From Vanilla planifolia (taxonomy: Eukaryota; Streptophyta; Magnoliopsida; Asparagales; Orchidaceae): a DNA stretch of 64,000 nt. Positions within the stretch are counted from its first letter, which is position 1. Each line of letters starts with the position of its first letter. Below are positions 12,421 through 24,361 of the stretch, piece after piece. Location: NCBI GenBank assembly GCA_023846275.1, contig CM043865.1, forward strand, positions 10,459,568-10,523,567. Direction: 5' to 3'. The position numbers and the translations under genes were made by a program. The notes beneath the pieces were generated by a model. It was given only the letters and a program-made list of their open reading frames with translations. It had not been told where the DNA came from and made no database searches.

Positions 12421-14139
12421 CAATATCTCATAGGAGTTACTTACATCAACACCATATTTTATTTTGTTTAACCTACTATAAAGTTAATGTTTACATCCTA
12501 ACATCATTTATTTCCACATATTGCATTCATTTATCATATGCATATATGCTCAATTTAAAGAAAGATGCTACTTTAAAATATAAAGCATTACCTATTTGAA
12601 ACTTTATGGTTTAAATATTCTAATGGAATTTAAAATATTGCAATCTTACATCTTGTATATTATCATTTATATTAGACATCCAAATTATAAGATTTTCATA
12701 ATTTGTTTATTGCTTTTCTAACACACAGCTCACTTAATCCTTATGTATCCAAGCATCCATCTAATGCACCTAAAACTATGAGGAACATAAGTTGAGCTAA
12801 CATCATAGGTTTGGCAAAAAAATAATACAATTAATATATGTAAAGAAATACAATATTTGGGTCACGTCACATGCAATTTCTTGATTAAACATAATCGTTT
12901 ACACATTTGATACTGATAGTCATTTTTCAATAATCAAGCATTCATTGGCTGTTCCTTTTTCGTTTCTTATTAATTAACACTTTTTTGGTAAGTTTTTTAT
13001 TTCCTTTTATATTGATAGTCCACTCTCTTTAATCTAACAATATGTATATAAATTGTTTTTCAATAATCAAGCATTCATGATTTTCTATTATTATTGCTTT
13101 ACTTATATAATGCATGGCATCATGCAAATTTATTTATACAAGTATTTAAAAAATCATGAGCTATCATGTACTTATATAGTCAACATCATATATAATCTAC
13201 ATCATGCCTATACTACATCATTACATCAAGCGCATGCACTTATATCATTATAAAGATACCTATATAAGGCCATGCTAATCATTTATCATTATATAAAGCA
13301 TATGAACTTAAAAGAGTTCCAAGATTCTTACCTCAAAGTTGTAAGACCCTAGTATTCAAATCCCTCCTTTTCCTCTTTTTTGTCTTGCAATCATGCATAA
13401 AGTTTACATCATAATCTTTTCATATATTTTATGTACTAGCTTTATTATGTTTATTACATTAATTGAGTCCTACAACACCTATTATTCTACATTTTTATTT
13501 TACTATGATTAGACTATCTATTAATGCCATTGAGTCATTCTATGTGTGTTTGATGCACCTTCTAATTGCTTGCAAGCTTCTATATGATCTTTCATTATTT
13601 CATCAAACCATCTGATCTCCTAGTAAATCATCTAATCTTCACAATTCTAAAACTCAAAAATTACAAATTATATGTTAACATGCACTCTAAATTTATTTAT
13701 CATTTATTTGTCTTCTAGATTGTCTAACTCTTCATCAGATCATTTCTCTTTAGATGGCCTTTGCAAAAAATAAAGCATTTAATAAAGAATCCTCATGATT
13801 CTTTTCTTGTTATTGGATTGCTAATTTGCCAACTCAAATTGCCTAATAACCACATTGAACTATTAGTACGCTGAATGCCAATTTCCATCTTCTACAAAAG
13901 TTATACTACATATTCTCATTCCATTAGCTCTAGTAATTATCATATGTATGAGTTCTCTCCTCTTCTATGCCTTCTTGTCATGCATGAAACCTTTTGGGAG
14001 ACTTAAGATCGAAGATCGAAGTCTTCTCATTTTCCTTCTTTTAAAAATGTTACTCCTGGGAGACTTAAGAAGCTTCTCATGCATTTTACTCCAAATAAGA
14101 GGTAAAGGTATGTATTAAAGGAATTCTTTAATACTATAT
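12421..14139. other. AT-rich intergenic DNA, repeat-like
   Basis: I see no coding feature. Phrases at 13310-13370 (TTACCTCAAAGTTG, AGACCCTAGTATTC) look like LTR DNA. If the antisense gypsy copy extends here, this would be its gag side, but no zinc-knuckle or protease motif is visible. Confidence 0.35.
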
Positions 14140-14186
14140 TGTGTGTATGTGTGTGCGCGCGTGTGTATACATATATATATATATAT
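14140..14186. repeat. 47-bp perfect alternating purine-pyrimidine tract
   Basis: A TG/TA segment, a central GCGCGCG and a TA run together give unbroken pyrimidine-purine alternation. Such tracts can adopt left-handed DNA under torsion. It lies about 1.4 kb upstream of the inferred start of the capping-enzyme transcript. Confidence 0.85.
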
Positions 14187-15490
14187 TTAATTTTATAAAA
14201 ATCAATATTTCTTGCATCATCTATACCAAATCATTGATAAATTTATATATAAGCTACTCATCATGATCTACAAGCCCACATTTTATTCATAAATTTTTAG
14301 CCTTATTTGATATTTAATGTAATTACTATTCCAAAAATAATTTTGTGTCATTAATTATAATATTTAATATAAATTTGGAATGTTCCAACCCAATATAAGA
14401 ATAATACCAAGGGACTCTAAATAAAATATAATATTTTTCTAAATTTTTTAATATTTTTTTACTTCATTTGATAATTTTAATAATTTTTTCTTTAAAAATA
14501 TTTATAATAGTATTTTTTATAACTTTTATCTTTTATTTTGTGATTGATTTAAATCAAATTTCATAAAATAGCATTATTTGGTTTTGTAATCATTTAACTT
14601 TTCTTATTTAATATTCTTTTTTCTCTTTATATGACTCATAACCTTTTTTTTATCTAAGAATATATGCTATTCCATATAATAATAATAGTTTCTATAAAAA
14701 AAAAAAAATTCATAAATCATACTTTTAATCAAACTTTATATCTTATATAAAAAATAATATATCTTCTCCTTCCCTTAACCTCAATTCATAATCTTATAAA
14801 TATATTTAATTAACTTTATTATCAAATAATTAAATTTATTGTAAAAAAAAAATTGTTAATAAAGCTCACATCTCTTCAATGTAATATATAATAATGAGAA
14901 ATTGGGCTATTATTAAAATTTACCCTTAGTACGTCATCTCCCTTTGTTTAGGGAATAATTAAGAGTTCATTGATTGGATTTCATTCAAATGAAAAAAACT
15001 TACTAAGAGAATATACTCGGTAAAATATCAACTAGCATGTAAAATCTTGAAGGGTCTTTTAATTTTATAGGAAAACATTGAAGTGAGAGGTGACTTTTGA
15101 GGAGACATGAATATTGTAGTTAAAATCTGGAAAACTTTTATGACAATTAAATTTAATTGACAATATATATATATATAATTTGAGACAAACAAATTTAATA
15201 ATTTATTGAAAATTTTACAAAAATGTATCAATTTTGAATAAAAAAATAAAAAAATTTAAAATATATAAATAAAATATTTTCATAAATTTATTAAGATGTA
15301 CTAAAATGATACATCAAATTTAAGTGAAAATTAAAACTTTTAAAATAAATAAATAAATATATTATATAAAAGTTTTTGAGATAAGTTGAATTGCATTTGT
15401 TTCGCATTGTTATTTGTTTAAAATTGTTATAAAATTTTGAAATTTAATATTGCTGAATAATTATTAATTAAATTATTTATTTATTACATA
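14187..15490. other. extremely AT-rich upstream region
   Basis: A/T homopolymers and AATAATTT-like strings dominate up to the abrupt switch to GC-rich sequence near 15500. The composition resembles matrix-attachment or nucleosome-poor DNA, but this is only inference. No gene is seen; the antisense frame at 15028-15231 is low complexity. Confidence 0.4.
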
Positions 15491-15499
15491 AACCTGATA

Positions 15500-15645
15500 T
15501 CTAATCAATAAGCACTGCGTTTCGCATTTCCGCTTGTACATTGTTCCTTCGCGCTCGTTCGGTCGGTCGCTCCGTCGTGCTGCCCCGAAACCCTAAGCTC
15601 TCGCTCTTGCCGTCTTTTTGCCGGCGAGACCGCAGCGAGGAGGAG
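15500..15645 (+). promoter_or_regulatory. core promoter and first noncoding exon of the capping-enzyme gene
   Basis: Composition changes sharply from AT-rich to a CpG-rich stretch at about 15515-15645. The stretch contains TCGGTCGGTCGC and runs into a consensus 5' splice site (GAG|GTGAGT, intron starting at 15646). No clear TATA box lies close upstream, so the exact transcription start is unknown. I place it near 15500-15545. The exon has no ATG. Confidence 0.6.
15588..15596 (+). promoter_or_regulatory. telo-box AAACCCTAA
   Basis: The exact plant telo-box, followed by GC, sits in the first noncoding exon. In plants this element is common near the 5' ends of ribosomal-protein and other translation or RNA-processing genes, which suits a capping enzyme. 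The match is exact; the regulatory role is inferred. Confidence 0.6.
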
Positions 15646-15729
15646 GTGAGTTGATTGTTTCGTGGGTAGAGTGAATACGTGAGATTTCTAATTTTTTTTG
15701 GCTGTTGTTTTCACTTTTACCTTTTTCAG

Positions 15730-15897
15730 TGTCGTAATCCTTCTAGTTTCTGAACCTAACAGAGATTGCGGCCTTCCTTTGGTTCCGTTCAAGGAGGAGA
15801 AGGTGTAAGCTTCTGAGGCTCCCTTGAATTAGGGCACGGTAACAATAACTGGGAAAGAAATAAAAAAGAGAAAAAGAAATTGCGCAGTTATTTCGAG
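15730..15897 (+). other. probable second 5'-UTR exon
   Basis: A polypyrimidine tract ending CTTTTTCAG (acceptor at 15729) precedes it, and TTTCGAG|GTGAGTG supplies a strong donor at 15898. It contains no ATG. If the first short intron (15646-15729, 84 nt) is retained, the leader is still ATG-free, so both forms would expose only the main start codon. Exon boundaries need transcript evidence. Confidence 0.5.
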
Positions 15898-16191
15898 GTG
15901 AGTGAATTCGATCTGATATAGTTTTATTTGTTTATCGTATTGTTATAGTACCATTGCATGCTGTAAATTGAACTCAATTTAATGTGTTGCCGACTGTTTG
16001 CTGCATTGTTGAAGTGCTATTGCATAGAATTGCATAATTTCTTTACCTACATAATTTTACCGTATATTTGATATGCTGCAGTGTTTTTTATGTTTGATAA
16101 TGTAATATTGTTTATTACCTAGTATGTTTAAAATTGAAATCAAATGATGATTGTTGTATTGAGAAGCATGAGCTATATGCAATTGAGTTTT

Positions 16192-16370
16192 CATTTTTTT
16201 ACTAGTATTATGTAATGCTAAGTTTTACATACTAATTGTGTGAAAGAAAAGTGTTACATGTGTGCAATATTGAGTATTGCATGCTGATTATGCAAAAGAA
16301 AAGTATTATATGTGTGTAATGTTGAGTATTACATGCTGATTATGTAAAAGAAAAGTGTTTCACGTTTACT
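16192..16370. repeat. 52-bp tandem repeat
   Basis: The phrase AAAGAAAAGTGTTACATG recurs with changes at about 16244, 16296 and 16348, each followed by TGTGYAATRTTGAGTATT and ATGCTGATTATG. A more diverged partial copy precedes at about 16192. Confidence 0.75.
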
Positions 16371-16649
16371 GTGCAAAGTGATATGCTATTTGAATAAGGA
16401 AATAGCTAATTTTCTTAGTGAAAACAAATATTGTGAATGGCCATGGCACGAAAAGAAGAGTGATATGTGGTTTCTTTGGATCATATTGCTTGGAACTCAA
16501 GATTTTGATAGAATAAAAGATGGTGGGCAACTTATGGCCATTGGGTTAGTAAACCCATAGTTGGTTGTGTCTCCCTTCTTTTGATGAAATAAAGAGATGG
16601 GCATGACAACTCATGATTATAGTAGTTGGGAATTAAAAGGGTTGAAAGT

Positions 16650-17160
16650 GATTGTTGGGTGATCTCTTATAGGTAGAATCATTAGACAAGGAGTGGTTCT
16701 TTGCATGCTTTTAAGTGAAGACTTTTATGGATAAAAATTCTCACGTCAACTATGGAGGGACGATTTTAGGATTTATTTGTAAGGTCATGACATTAAGATA
16801 TTGAGACATTTTTGGAGATAAAATCCATTTATGTTAATATGAAATATTTGAAGGAAGACAATACTTTGTCATAGTGAGAATGACTTGTGATAGTTATGGT
16901 AGAGTGTTAACTCCTTAGGTATGACTTGATTTAAGGATAAACCATGCAAAAGATGGTAGATCTATAATACTTAGGACCAAAGAGTCTGGATAGTGATCAT
17001 TGGGTGATGTCCTAGAGATTGAATCATTGGATAAGGTGCAGCTTTTGGCAAGCTTTTAGATGGAAATATATAAGACTGAATAGTTTCATATCAATTATGG
17101 AGGGAATGATTTTTGGCTTTATATAAGGCTATAATCTTAAGATGTTGAGATATTTTTTTT
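16650..17160. repeat. degenerate direct duplication, about 166 bp each
   Basis: Blocks 16650-16815 and 16995-17160 share a GATYRTTGGGTGAT start, ATTGAATCATTGGATAAGG-type text, an ATGGAGGGA segment and a TTAAGATRTTGAGAYATTTTT end. They are spaced 345 bases apart. The block probably belongs to an unclassified transposable element spanning about 16.4-17.9 kb. Confidence 0.65.
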
Positions 17161-19020
17161 AAGGACAAAATTTGTCTTGGATGGTATGAGACAAATTAAG
17201 GAGAACAATAACTAAATATAATGAGACCGGATTATAATAACAAAGGCAAAAACATTGTAGTTGATCAAGGTTCTCTCTAGTTGATTTTGGGAAAGGTGGG
17301 AATGACAACCCATGGTTTAAGGAGAGAAATTGAATATTGAGTGGTGCATGGCATTGTTCATTAGACTTGTCATGGTGGAACATGATCATGAACAAGAGGG
17401 GCAAATGGTAGAAAGTATAGACAAGAAAAATTGCAAATTAATGCTCTGTTAAAAGTTGTCATAGAATAAGTAGTTGTTAATGGCAAGAAGGCTTGGCAAT
17501 GGGATGGTTGCAGCTCAAATAGTTCAACAATGAAGTGGTGTGATGATTTGTTAGGTGACTTCATATATGCATTATCAATGATGGTTGTGCTAAATGACAT
17601 GGCCATGCAACCTTATTATAGCAATATTGACTTGGTGGCACCAGGATGGTGTGATAATTTGCTTAAAGAGAAATGATCGAGACATTGGATTGTTAATGTG
17701 GTTAAAGAATGGAGAGATTGCCCTCTATCACCAAACTAATGGAGAAGATGTACAATTGGGAAGAAAGATTTATAGAAATAAGGAGTAAAAGAAAAGTGGA
17801 AAAAGAGAGTAAGGTTGATCGTCATTATTGAACCTATAGGGAGGTGTTAGTTTCTTATGCCTTCCCTAGATTACCATGTATACATGTAAAAATAATGAAA
17901 TTTTTCGTTTTAAAAAGTTTTATTTATATGCAAGAGTTATGACAAACTTTAAATTCAAAGCTTAACAATAATTGATTCTAACAAACTAATCCTAATTTAG
18001 AAAATCCTAAAATTTTAAAAAATAATAATTTGATATAATAATTAAAACTAATTTAAATTAATTAAATGATAAATTTAATTAACAATGTAAATGGGAAGAG
18101 TTATCCAAATAAATTTAAAATTCAAATTAAAATAGATTTAAAATTTAAAATTATTGATTGTTTTCCAAATAAAATAAAATACATAGAATATTGATGACAT
18201 TTTTGTTTTGCATCATCTTGGAAAGAAGAAAACAAAAGCTTCACATGGTCTACAAGTCGACTAGTATGCTTGATTCACATCATGTGTTCTTTTTGTGACA
18301 ATATTATACAAAATTGTCTAATGTCATATCGGCTTCACATTTTTTTGTTTGTGTGCATTACAACAAATCATGTTAATGTGTTTTATGAACTCTGATACTA
18401 TCCCTTCTACTTCTCTCATTGGGATCATTCTTTTTTTCTCTAGATTGTTAATTTTAATTTGTTTTCTAGGGTTTCTCCCGTCCATATCTCATGTAGTGAT
18501 ATACGTGATATACTTATTGCCATGAGTTGTTACACTTGCTTGGTGCAGCCATTTTTATTTGACAGAACCACTTTGATTGATGTAGCTTTTTTTGTCTCTA
18601 GCTTTTAGGAAACTAGGTGTTGCCTAATTCCTTGTTTTTTGGTCTTGGTTTGGTGCCTCGTTGATGCTTTATATACATTTTATATGTATTGTTTTTGTGC
18701 ATATAAGACTTAGGCCATATTTGAATTTCAAGGAATATTGCACCATCTTTGTAATTATGTCAAGTTTTACTATCTAGTGTAATCCCTTGTTTTTTTGGGC
18801 TGGTTCTATTTCAAATAAATAGATTATAGAGTTACTTGAAAATTGGGTACTGTATCAAATGATGCTAGTTGTTGCGATGGTGCTTTTTTGTTCATTTATT
18901 TTTTTGGCAATTTGTTTATTAATTAAGATAAAAATTATATTTATTGAAACTTTGCATGATTTTTATAACCAATTGAGAAGAAATTTAAAGAATAATAAAA
19001 GACCAGAACAAATAATATAC

Positions 19021-19621
19021 AAAATCTCATAGGGGGACCTGCATAAGCGATGGTACATGTAGTTTAATTCCATGCAAAACGAAGAATCTAACTAGGGCTT
19101 GACATGCCATTAATCCTTTTGAAAGAGGGGTGTCTTTGGGAATGCAAACACATGTGGTGCATGGGTATCATTACCTTGTTCTACAAGGTGTTGGGTTAAC
19201 TCCCACAACAAGCACACACCCGCTTCTTTAGTTATCATAATTAAGTTTGAAACCTTGAATAGATCGTTGATGATAAGTTGGAGGAAGGTGAGGATGTCAA
19301 TTTATCATGCTCTTTATGACATGGGTGACATGTGATACAATGGGTAGGACAAAGGTTTGTAATCCTGCAAGGGTGTGCTAACTCCAAAACTTGTCCTCAG
19401 TATAGATTGTGGGTTGTAACTTGCCTATATGTTTTAGGAATTGCTAGTAATCATCAGTCAGCCTTGCGGTTTTGAATTTGTTGCTGGGCCTTGTAGACAT
19501 TGCCTGTCACACTATGGGAGTTGGCCATGCTCAAAGTCATAACCTTAATCATAAGGTGGGCCATGTTGAAGGTTGAGCTAGTAATCGTAGTGAATCTACA
19601 TTGCATTAGACTAAGGTAGAA
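19021..19621 (+). pseudogene. nuclear plastid-DNA insertion: 3' part of plastid 16S rRNA
   Basis: About 600 bases follow the last 40 percent of plastid 16S rRNA almost without gaps. Landmarks in order are TAGTTTAATTCCATGCAA (19060 region), AGGGCTTGACATGCC, GAAAGAGGGGTG, GTGGTGCATGG, AAGGTGTTGGGTTAA, GATAAGTTGGAGGAAGGTGA, GATACAATGG, CTAACTCCAAAAC, ATTGCTAGTAATC, GGGCCTTGTAGACATTGCC, CACACTATGGGAGTTGGCC and a decayed anti-Shine-Dalgarno approach (AAGGTAGAA). Most differences are C-to-T or G-to-A, so it is an old, methylated, non-functional copy. Plastid rather than mitochondrial origin is indicated by the CTTGACATGCC..GAAAGAGGGGTG segment. Confidence 0.93.
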
Positions 19622-22600
19622 ATTAATTGTGTTAATGAATATTAATAAGAAGTGTTTGAAGTTAAAATATGTCTACATCAAATTTCATGGGATAAATTGT
19701 CTTAAACTATGCCAATTTACCCTTAAATCAAATGGGGGATTCTTTGGGTACATCTTTTTGCTATTAATTTATTAGTTTAGAGTTAATTTTGATGTGCTAG
19801 ATAAGTAAAAGCCAAGTCGAGCTTTGCAGGCTAAATTTTCAGGATCCATGACTTGAAATGATGGCTATGGAATCGAAATCATTCATTTCTTGGTGAGCCC
19901 TATGTTTTTGTATCTTGGTTTATGCATCTCTCCCCTTGTCTACAGACATGCAAGAAATCAATGTCTTTTGTCTCATAGTCAGACTTTGATGTATTTTTTT
20001 CTTTTTTTTCCTTGCACAACAAATCATTAGATCATCCACTATCTTTGCTGTGTTGAGGTCATCTTCCATCACCAATTCAGTTCTTTTGAGCTTCCAAATA
20101 GAATGAAGAAGACATTCTCTGGAAAAATTGTCATGTGGTTTCTTTTTTACCTTAAGAAAATTATTTAAGTTTTTGGTGAGCTAGAGAACTAGAAAGATGT
20201 ATAATGTATGGTTATAAGTAAAAGTAACTATAAAAATTCAATTTATTGTTGGGAATTGTAATTATATTTTGTAACGATGGACATGATTTATAGTTGGCCA
20301 TTATTTTGTTTGAGGCATATTTTCATCAGTTGATGGGAGTGCTGGATAATTATTTTTATCCATTGTTTAGGCTGATTCTTTGAATCAATGGAACTAGGTT
20401 GGAAAAAGACATTTCTGGTATTGTTTGACGAGATGTGGTAACCGTTCCTAAAATTAATAGTATTGGAAATACATTTGTTTTACGATGATGTTGTAACAAT
20501 TTTTATCCATTGTTCCTTATACTTTAAAAATAATATTTTAGGCCAACCAAACTTGTCAATTTCAAGCATTCTGACTAAAAAATGCAATTTATAGCTTGCT
20601 TTTACATCAAAATCACTATATAGGTTCAATAGGTTTCACAAAGCCTTGCATCTCAGATTGATAACTTGTCATAATGATGTTCAATCTGTCTTAACAAAGT
20701 TGGATCAGGTTTGTTTGATAAGGGCTATGCTTGTTCATTTCTCTAGATAGGTTAGTCCTTGTTAATCTAAAATTGCTTGGCTCATAATATATTTAAAATT
20801 AAGGTACTCTCATGTTTTAATATGCAATTGGCACATGACCTTAAAATGTTAAGGCTCTCACCTTTTCTATTCTCTTCCACCTCACAATCATTACCTTTGT
20901 TTCCTGGTCTCTTTGCCCCTCACTTTCTATGTCCACATTCTATTTTGTGCTCTTGTTAATCGTTCTCTCATTTTTTTAATCTTTCCCACCTCCTACCACT
21001 TTTCATTTTTTCTTCTCTATGTTCCCCTATCTTGATGTTTATCACATGTACATGCACTATGGCATGCTTAACATTTTGGCCATTTTTGTCAAATGTCCTT
21101 TTGAGATGTGGCTTATTTTGGTGTATTGCTTGTAGGGTAATGAATTCTGGGCTGCTTGATAGTTGATTATCCTGTTGCTAGCTATTTAGGTGTTTTTCTT
21201 TAAATTAAGATTAGCTTTAGGTGTGCTAGTTGGGTTAATAACTTGTTCCCATGACAAACTAGCCATTGAGAGTCCCAATTTCTTTTATACATCAGTTCAA
21301 ATTTGGTTTAATCTTGCTATACTGTACATTCTTCTTTTTTAGTTAGTAGTGCTTCATTATAGTCATCCTCTTGAAGCAACGACAGAGAATATTTAGAATC
21401 ATTGTTATAAGTGCTTGTTGCATTTTGTTTTCAATTTGTCTTTGTGCAGTTTATTTCTTGTTTATGCCTTAAATTTATATGTTGGTTATGGATAAAAAAC
21501 TATATTTGTTTCTTGTCTTAAACTCTTTTTAAAGAAGTTGGATGGATATATTGGTTGCAAATTTAGTTGATGTTGGGAGTACTGCAATAGATAATATTTA
21601 ATTGTCATCTGCATAGATATTATAACTATTTGAGATACTTTGGTCATTCAAAAGATCTGACTTTAGGTGTTCATGTTGCAAAATATTATCAAAGTTGCAT
21701 GTGACTGGAGAATACAATTCCACTTTAAAGTTTAAGCTTACAGAATTATGATTGGGCTGACTTTTCAATTATATTTGAGTATGTGTATATGCACACACAC
21801 ACACACATGTTTACATGCATGCATGAATGTATTTTTTTTTGTATATATAATGTTGGCCAAAAGTTGTAACCATGTGGTTAATGTGAAGAAGTGTCTTTGA
21901 AGAGGCACAAGCTTATCTTGAAATGGTTTTCTATTACGATCATGCTCACCTTCTTGCCTTTGCATTTGTGAAGCTTTATGCTTTGTAAATGAGTGATTTG
22001 GAAAGAAAAATGAAGGAAGTCTCATTGATGATAAGCTTAATGGGAGCTAGGTAGGTCAGTTTGACATTTTCTAATATTGTAATTTATTTTTGAGGCTGAG
22101 AGATTGTGATTAAACTTTTCATATTATATGATCATAACAAGATTACACATGTAGTCTCAAGCTCTAATGACTCATATGGTCATCCTTTCGCTAGTGGACA
22201 TTCAATTGTGTTGTAACCTCATCAATTATTAGAAGAGTAGGTCTGAAATTTAGTTTTTTTTTAGTTTCTTGATGTTCCGCATTACTACTTGGTTCCCTTC
22301 TTTTGCCTTTTGTTATGGACGTAGCAGTGAGAGTTTTTTCTTAAGATCATCTATACTTCATATGAGATTTTAGCTAGATTCAAGTTTGAATCAAAGTGAT
22401 TAAGTTATGAGCCAAAAAAAAAAAAAAAAAACTTAGACTGTTGATCCATGGTTCGCTTGACTCAACATGGCTCGAAATTAGATTGGTTCCATATGCATGC
22501 ATGCATGTATTGAATGAATTCATAAAAGCCTAATATCAAAGATTGTCGTATTTGTTAGGAATAAATTTGTGAAATTTCTTATGATCTAAAATTTGATTGG

Positions 22601-24244
22601 AAAATTGAATATTATTTGAAATTCAATCGTTTTTTATGCTTGAATTAGTACCTAATGAGGGAAGCTTAGCCCAAATTGAGATAAGATCAAACTCCAATCC
22701 AAAGCTTGGATCGGATTGAGATTGAATCTAACATCTGTAAGCTATTTTGATCCAAAGTCATATTTGCATGAAATTAAATTGTTAATAGCCCTCCATAGAT
22801 AATTGAGTAGTAATGTCAATTTGGTCTTTCTGTTCATATATGTCAACTATGAAAATATGCTCATCTAAAAGTTTGGTTTTTTCTGTTGACATAATGATTA
22901 CAATGAAGGATCTGAACAAGGTTGGAGTAAATTTTTTAAAAGATTCTAGTGGAAATGTTCTTTAATAAAAGCACAACTGTTGTATAGAGCTTTGAAGGAT
23001 ATCCCTAAAGCTTTCCATGTGGTATTGGTGGCTTGGTCTGTGATTGAGATTTTGATGTGTATATTGAATTCTTATTAATTAATTGAATTCATTTAGATTG
23101 TCATATATTTGAATGTGTGGAGATTTGATTTTTTAAATAACTTTTTGATTGAGATAATTTTTGTATATACTTCTTGTTTATAATCCCACTATTTCTCGTT
23201 TAAAACCTGCAAATTATAAGTTTATTTTTTCTTTTGCTTTTATGTGGATAAAGTCCATGTAAAAGGCATTTCTCTAGGAAAATGAATCATCCACATCAAT
23301 TGATGAACTATGTTATCTGCTTCATGCCACTATAGACCTGTATGATTGTTGTGGATTAGGTATATTCATTAAGCACCCTTTTTCAGGTATAGCACATGTT
23401 CAAACAACATTAATTTAAGATTAAATTTTGGATAACTTCAAAATCATTTAGATTTCATCAATCCTCAAAATGTGTTTTTCTTGCCGATATAGTTTTGGAG
23501 CGATATACTTTGTTCCATTTTTTATTGAACTTTGGTGCCTGCTATATATGCTTGATGCTAGTAAACCAAACAATTTTTCTGTTGTTAATACTTTTTTTGT
23601 ACTGGTTAACTTTTGGGTGAGAGCTTGGAATTTTGTCTCTAATCATGTGACCAATGTTACCATGATCTATTCAGTTGGAACGTAATTACTTGTTCTTTTA
23701 TAGATTGTTAGCATTAGTTGGAAAGCTGGTTTTTTTAACATATATAACTAGGGATTTTTTAGGTGAATTAAAAAATTGCTTTATGAAGGTTATGTTTACT
23801 TTGCACTTGCATTATTGTCACATGCTATATACAAATGTGCTGGATTATGTTACTATTGAGATATTAATTTGGTTTGCAATGATAGAGTATAAAGTTGTGT
23901 TGTTTTTTTGAATGGCTGCTTTGGCAGGGATGCTGGTTTTACTTGATATTAATGATTTTGAGTGCTTAATGCGAATCAATTGAATGTTAATGATTCTTGT
24001 TTGTCTAAAGTTATATTGAATTTTAAAAATTAAGCTATATGCTGGGGAAATTGTTTGTTGTGGTTGACATAATGTAGTGGCTGGAATAATTTTCCAAATT
24101 CAAATCTATTAAAGCACCACTAAACAGTTTAACTATTATGGGGGATTTCTAAATGAAATAACAAAGTTTTTGTTGGATTATGATCTTTTTAGATATTTTC
24201 AAAAAGTTTTTTAATTATTTGTTATTTCCAGATAGACAATCTCT

Positions 24245-24361
24245 ATGGACTTGAATGCATCTCCTTTACCAGAAGAAGATGAGCAACCTTATGAAGAACA
24301 CTTGGGTGATGGAATTTTAGAGCAACCAGCTTACGAGTCATCTGTGCAGACCTTGCATAGA
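24245..24361 (+). CDS. capping enzyme coding exon 1
   Basis: Residues 1-39. The mRNA exon starts at 24232 after TTTCCAG. ATG has G at +4 and follows an in-frame stop. The segment is acidic (PEEDEQPYEEH) and probably disordered. The exon ends in phase 0 before GTAAGT. Confidence 0.92.

Larger units (their letters stand above)
15898..24231 (+). other. 8.3-kb intron in the 5' UTR
   Basis: Bounded by the donor at 15898 and the TTTCCAG acceptor ending at 24231. Apart from the separately listed repeats and the plastid rRNA insertion, it is ordinary T-rich plant intron with CA and poly(A) simple repeats (about 21792-21807 and 22414-22432). The frames inside it (for example 17594-17788, 21765-22025, 23470-23911) have no recognisable protein content. 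Confidence 0.55.

Noticed and set aside
19021..19621. Functional rRNA gene, or mitochondrial origin
   Set aside because: Conserved decoding-region bases are altered throughout, and the helix text around CTTGACATGCC and GAAAGAGGGGTG fits plastid rather than plant mitochondrial small-subunit rRNA.
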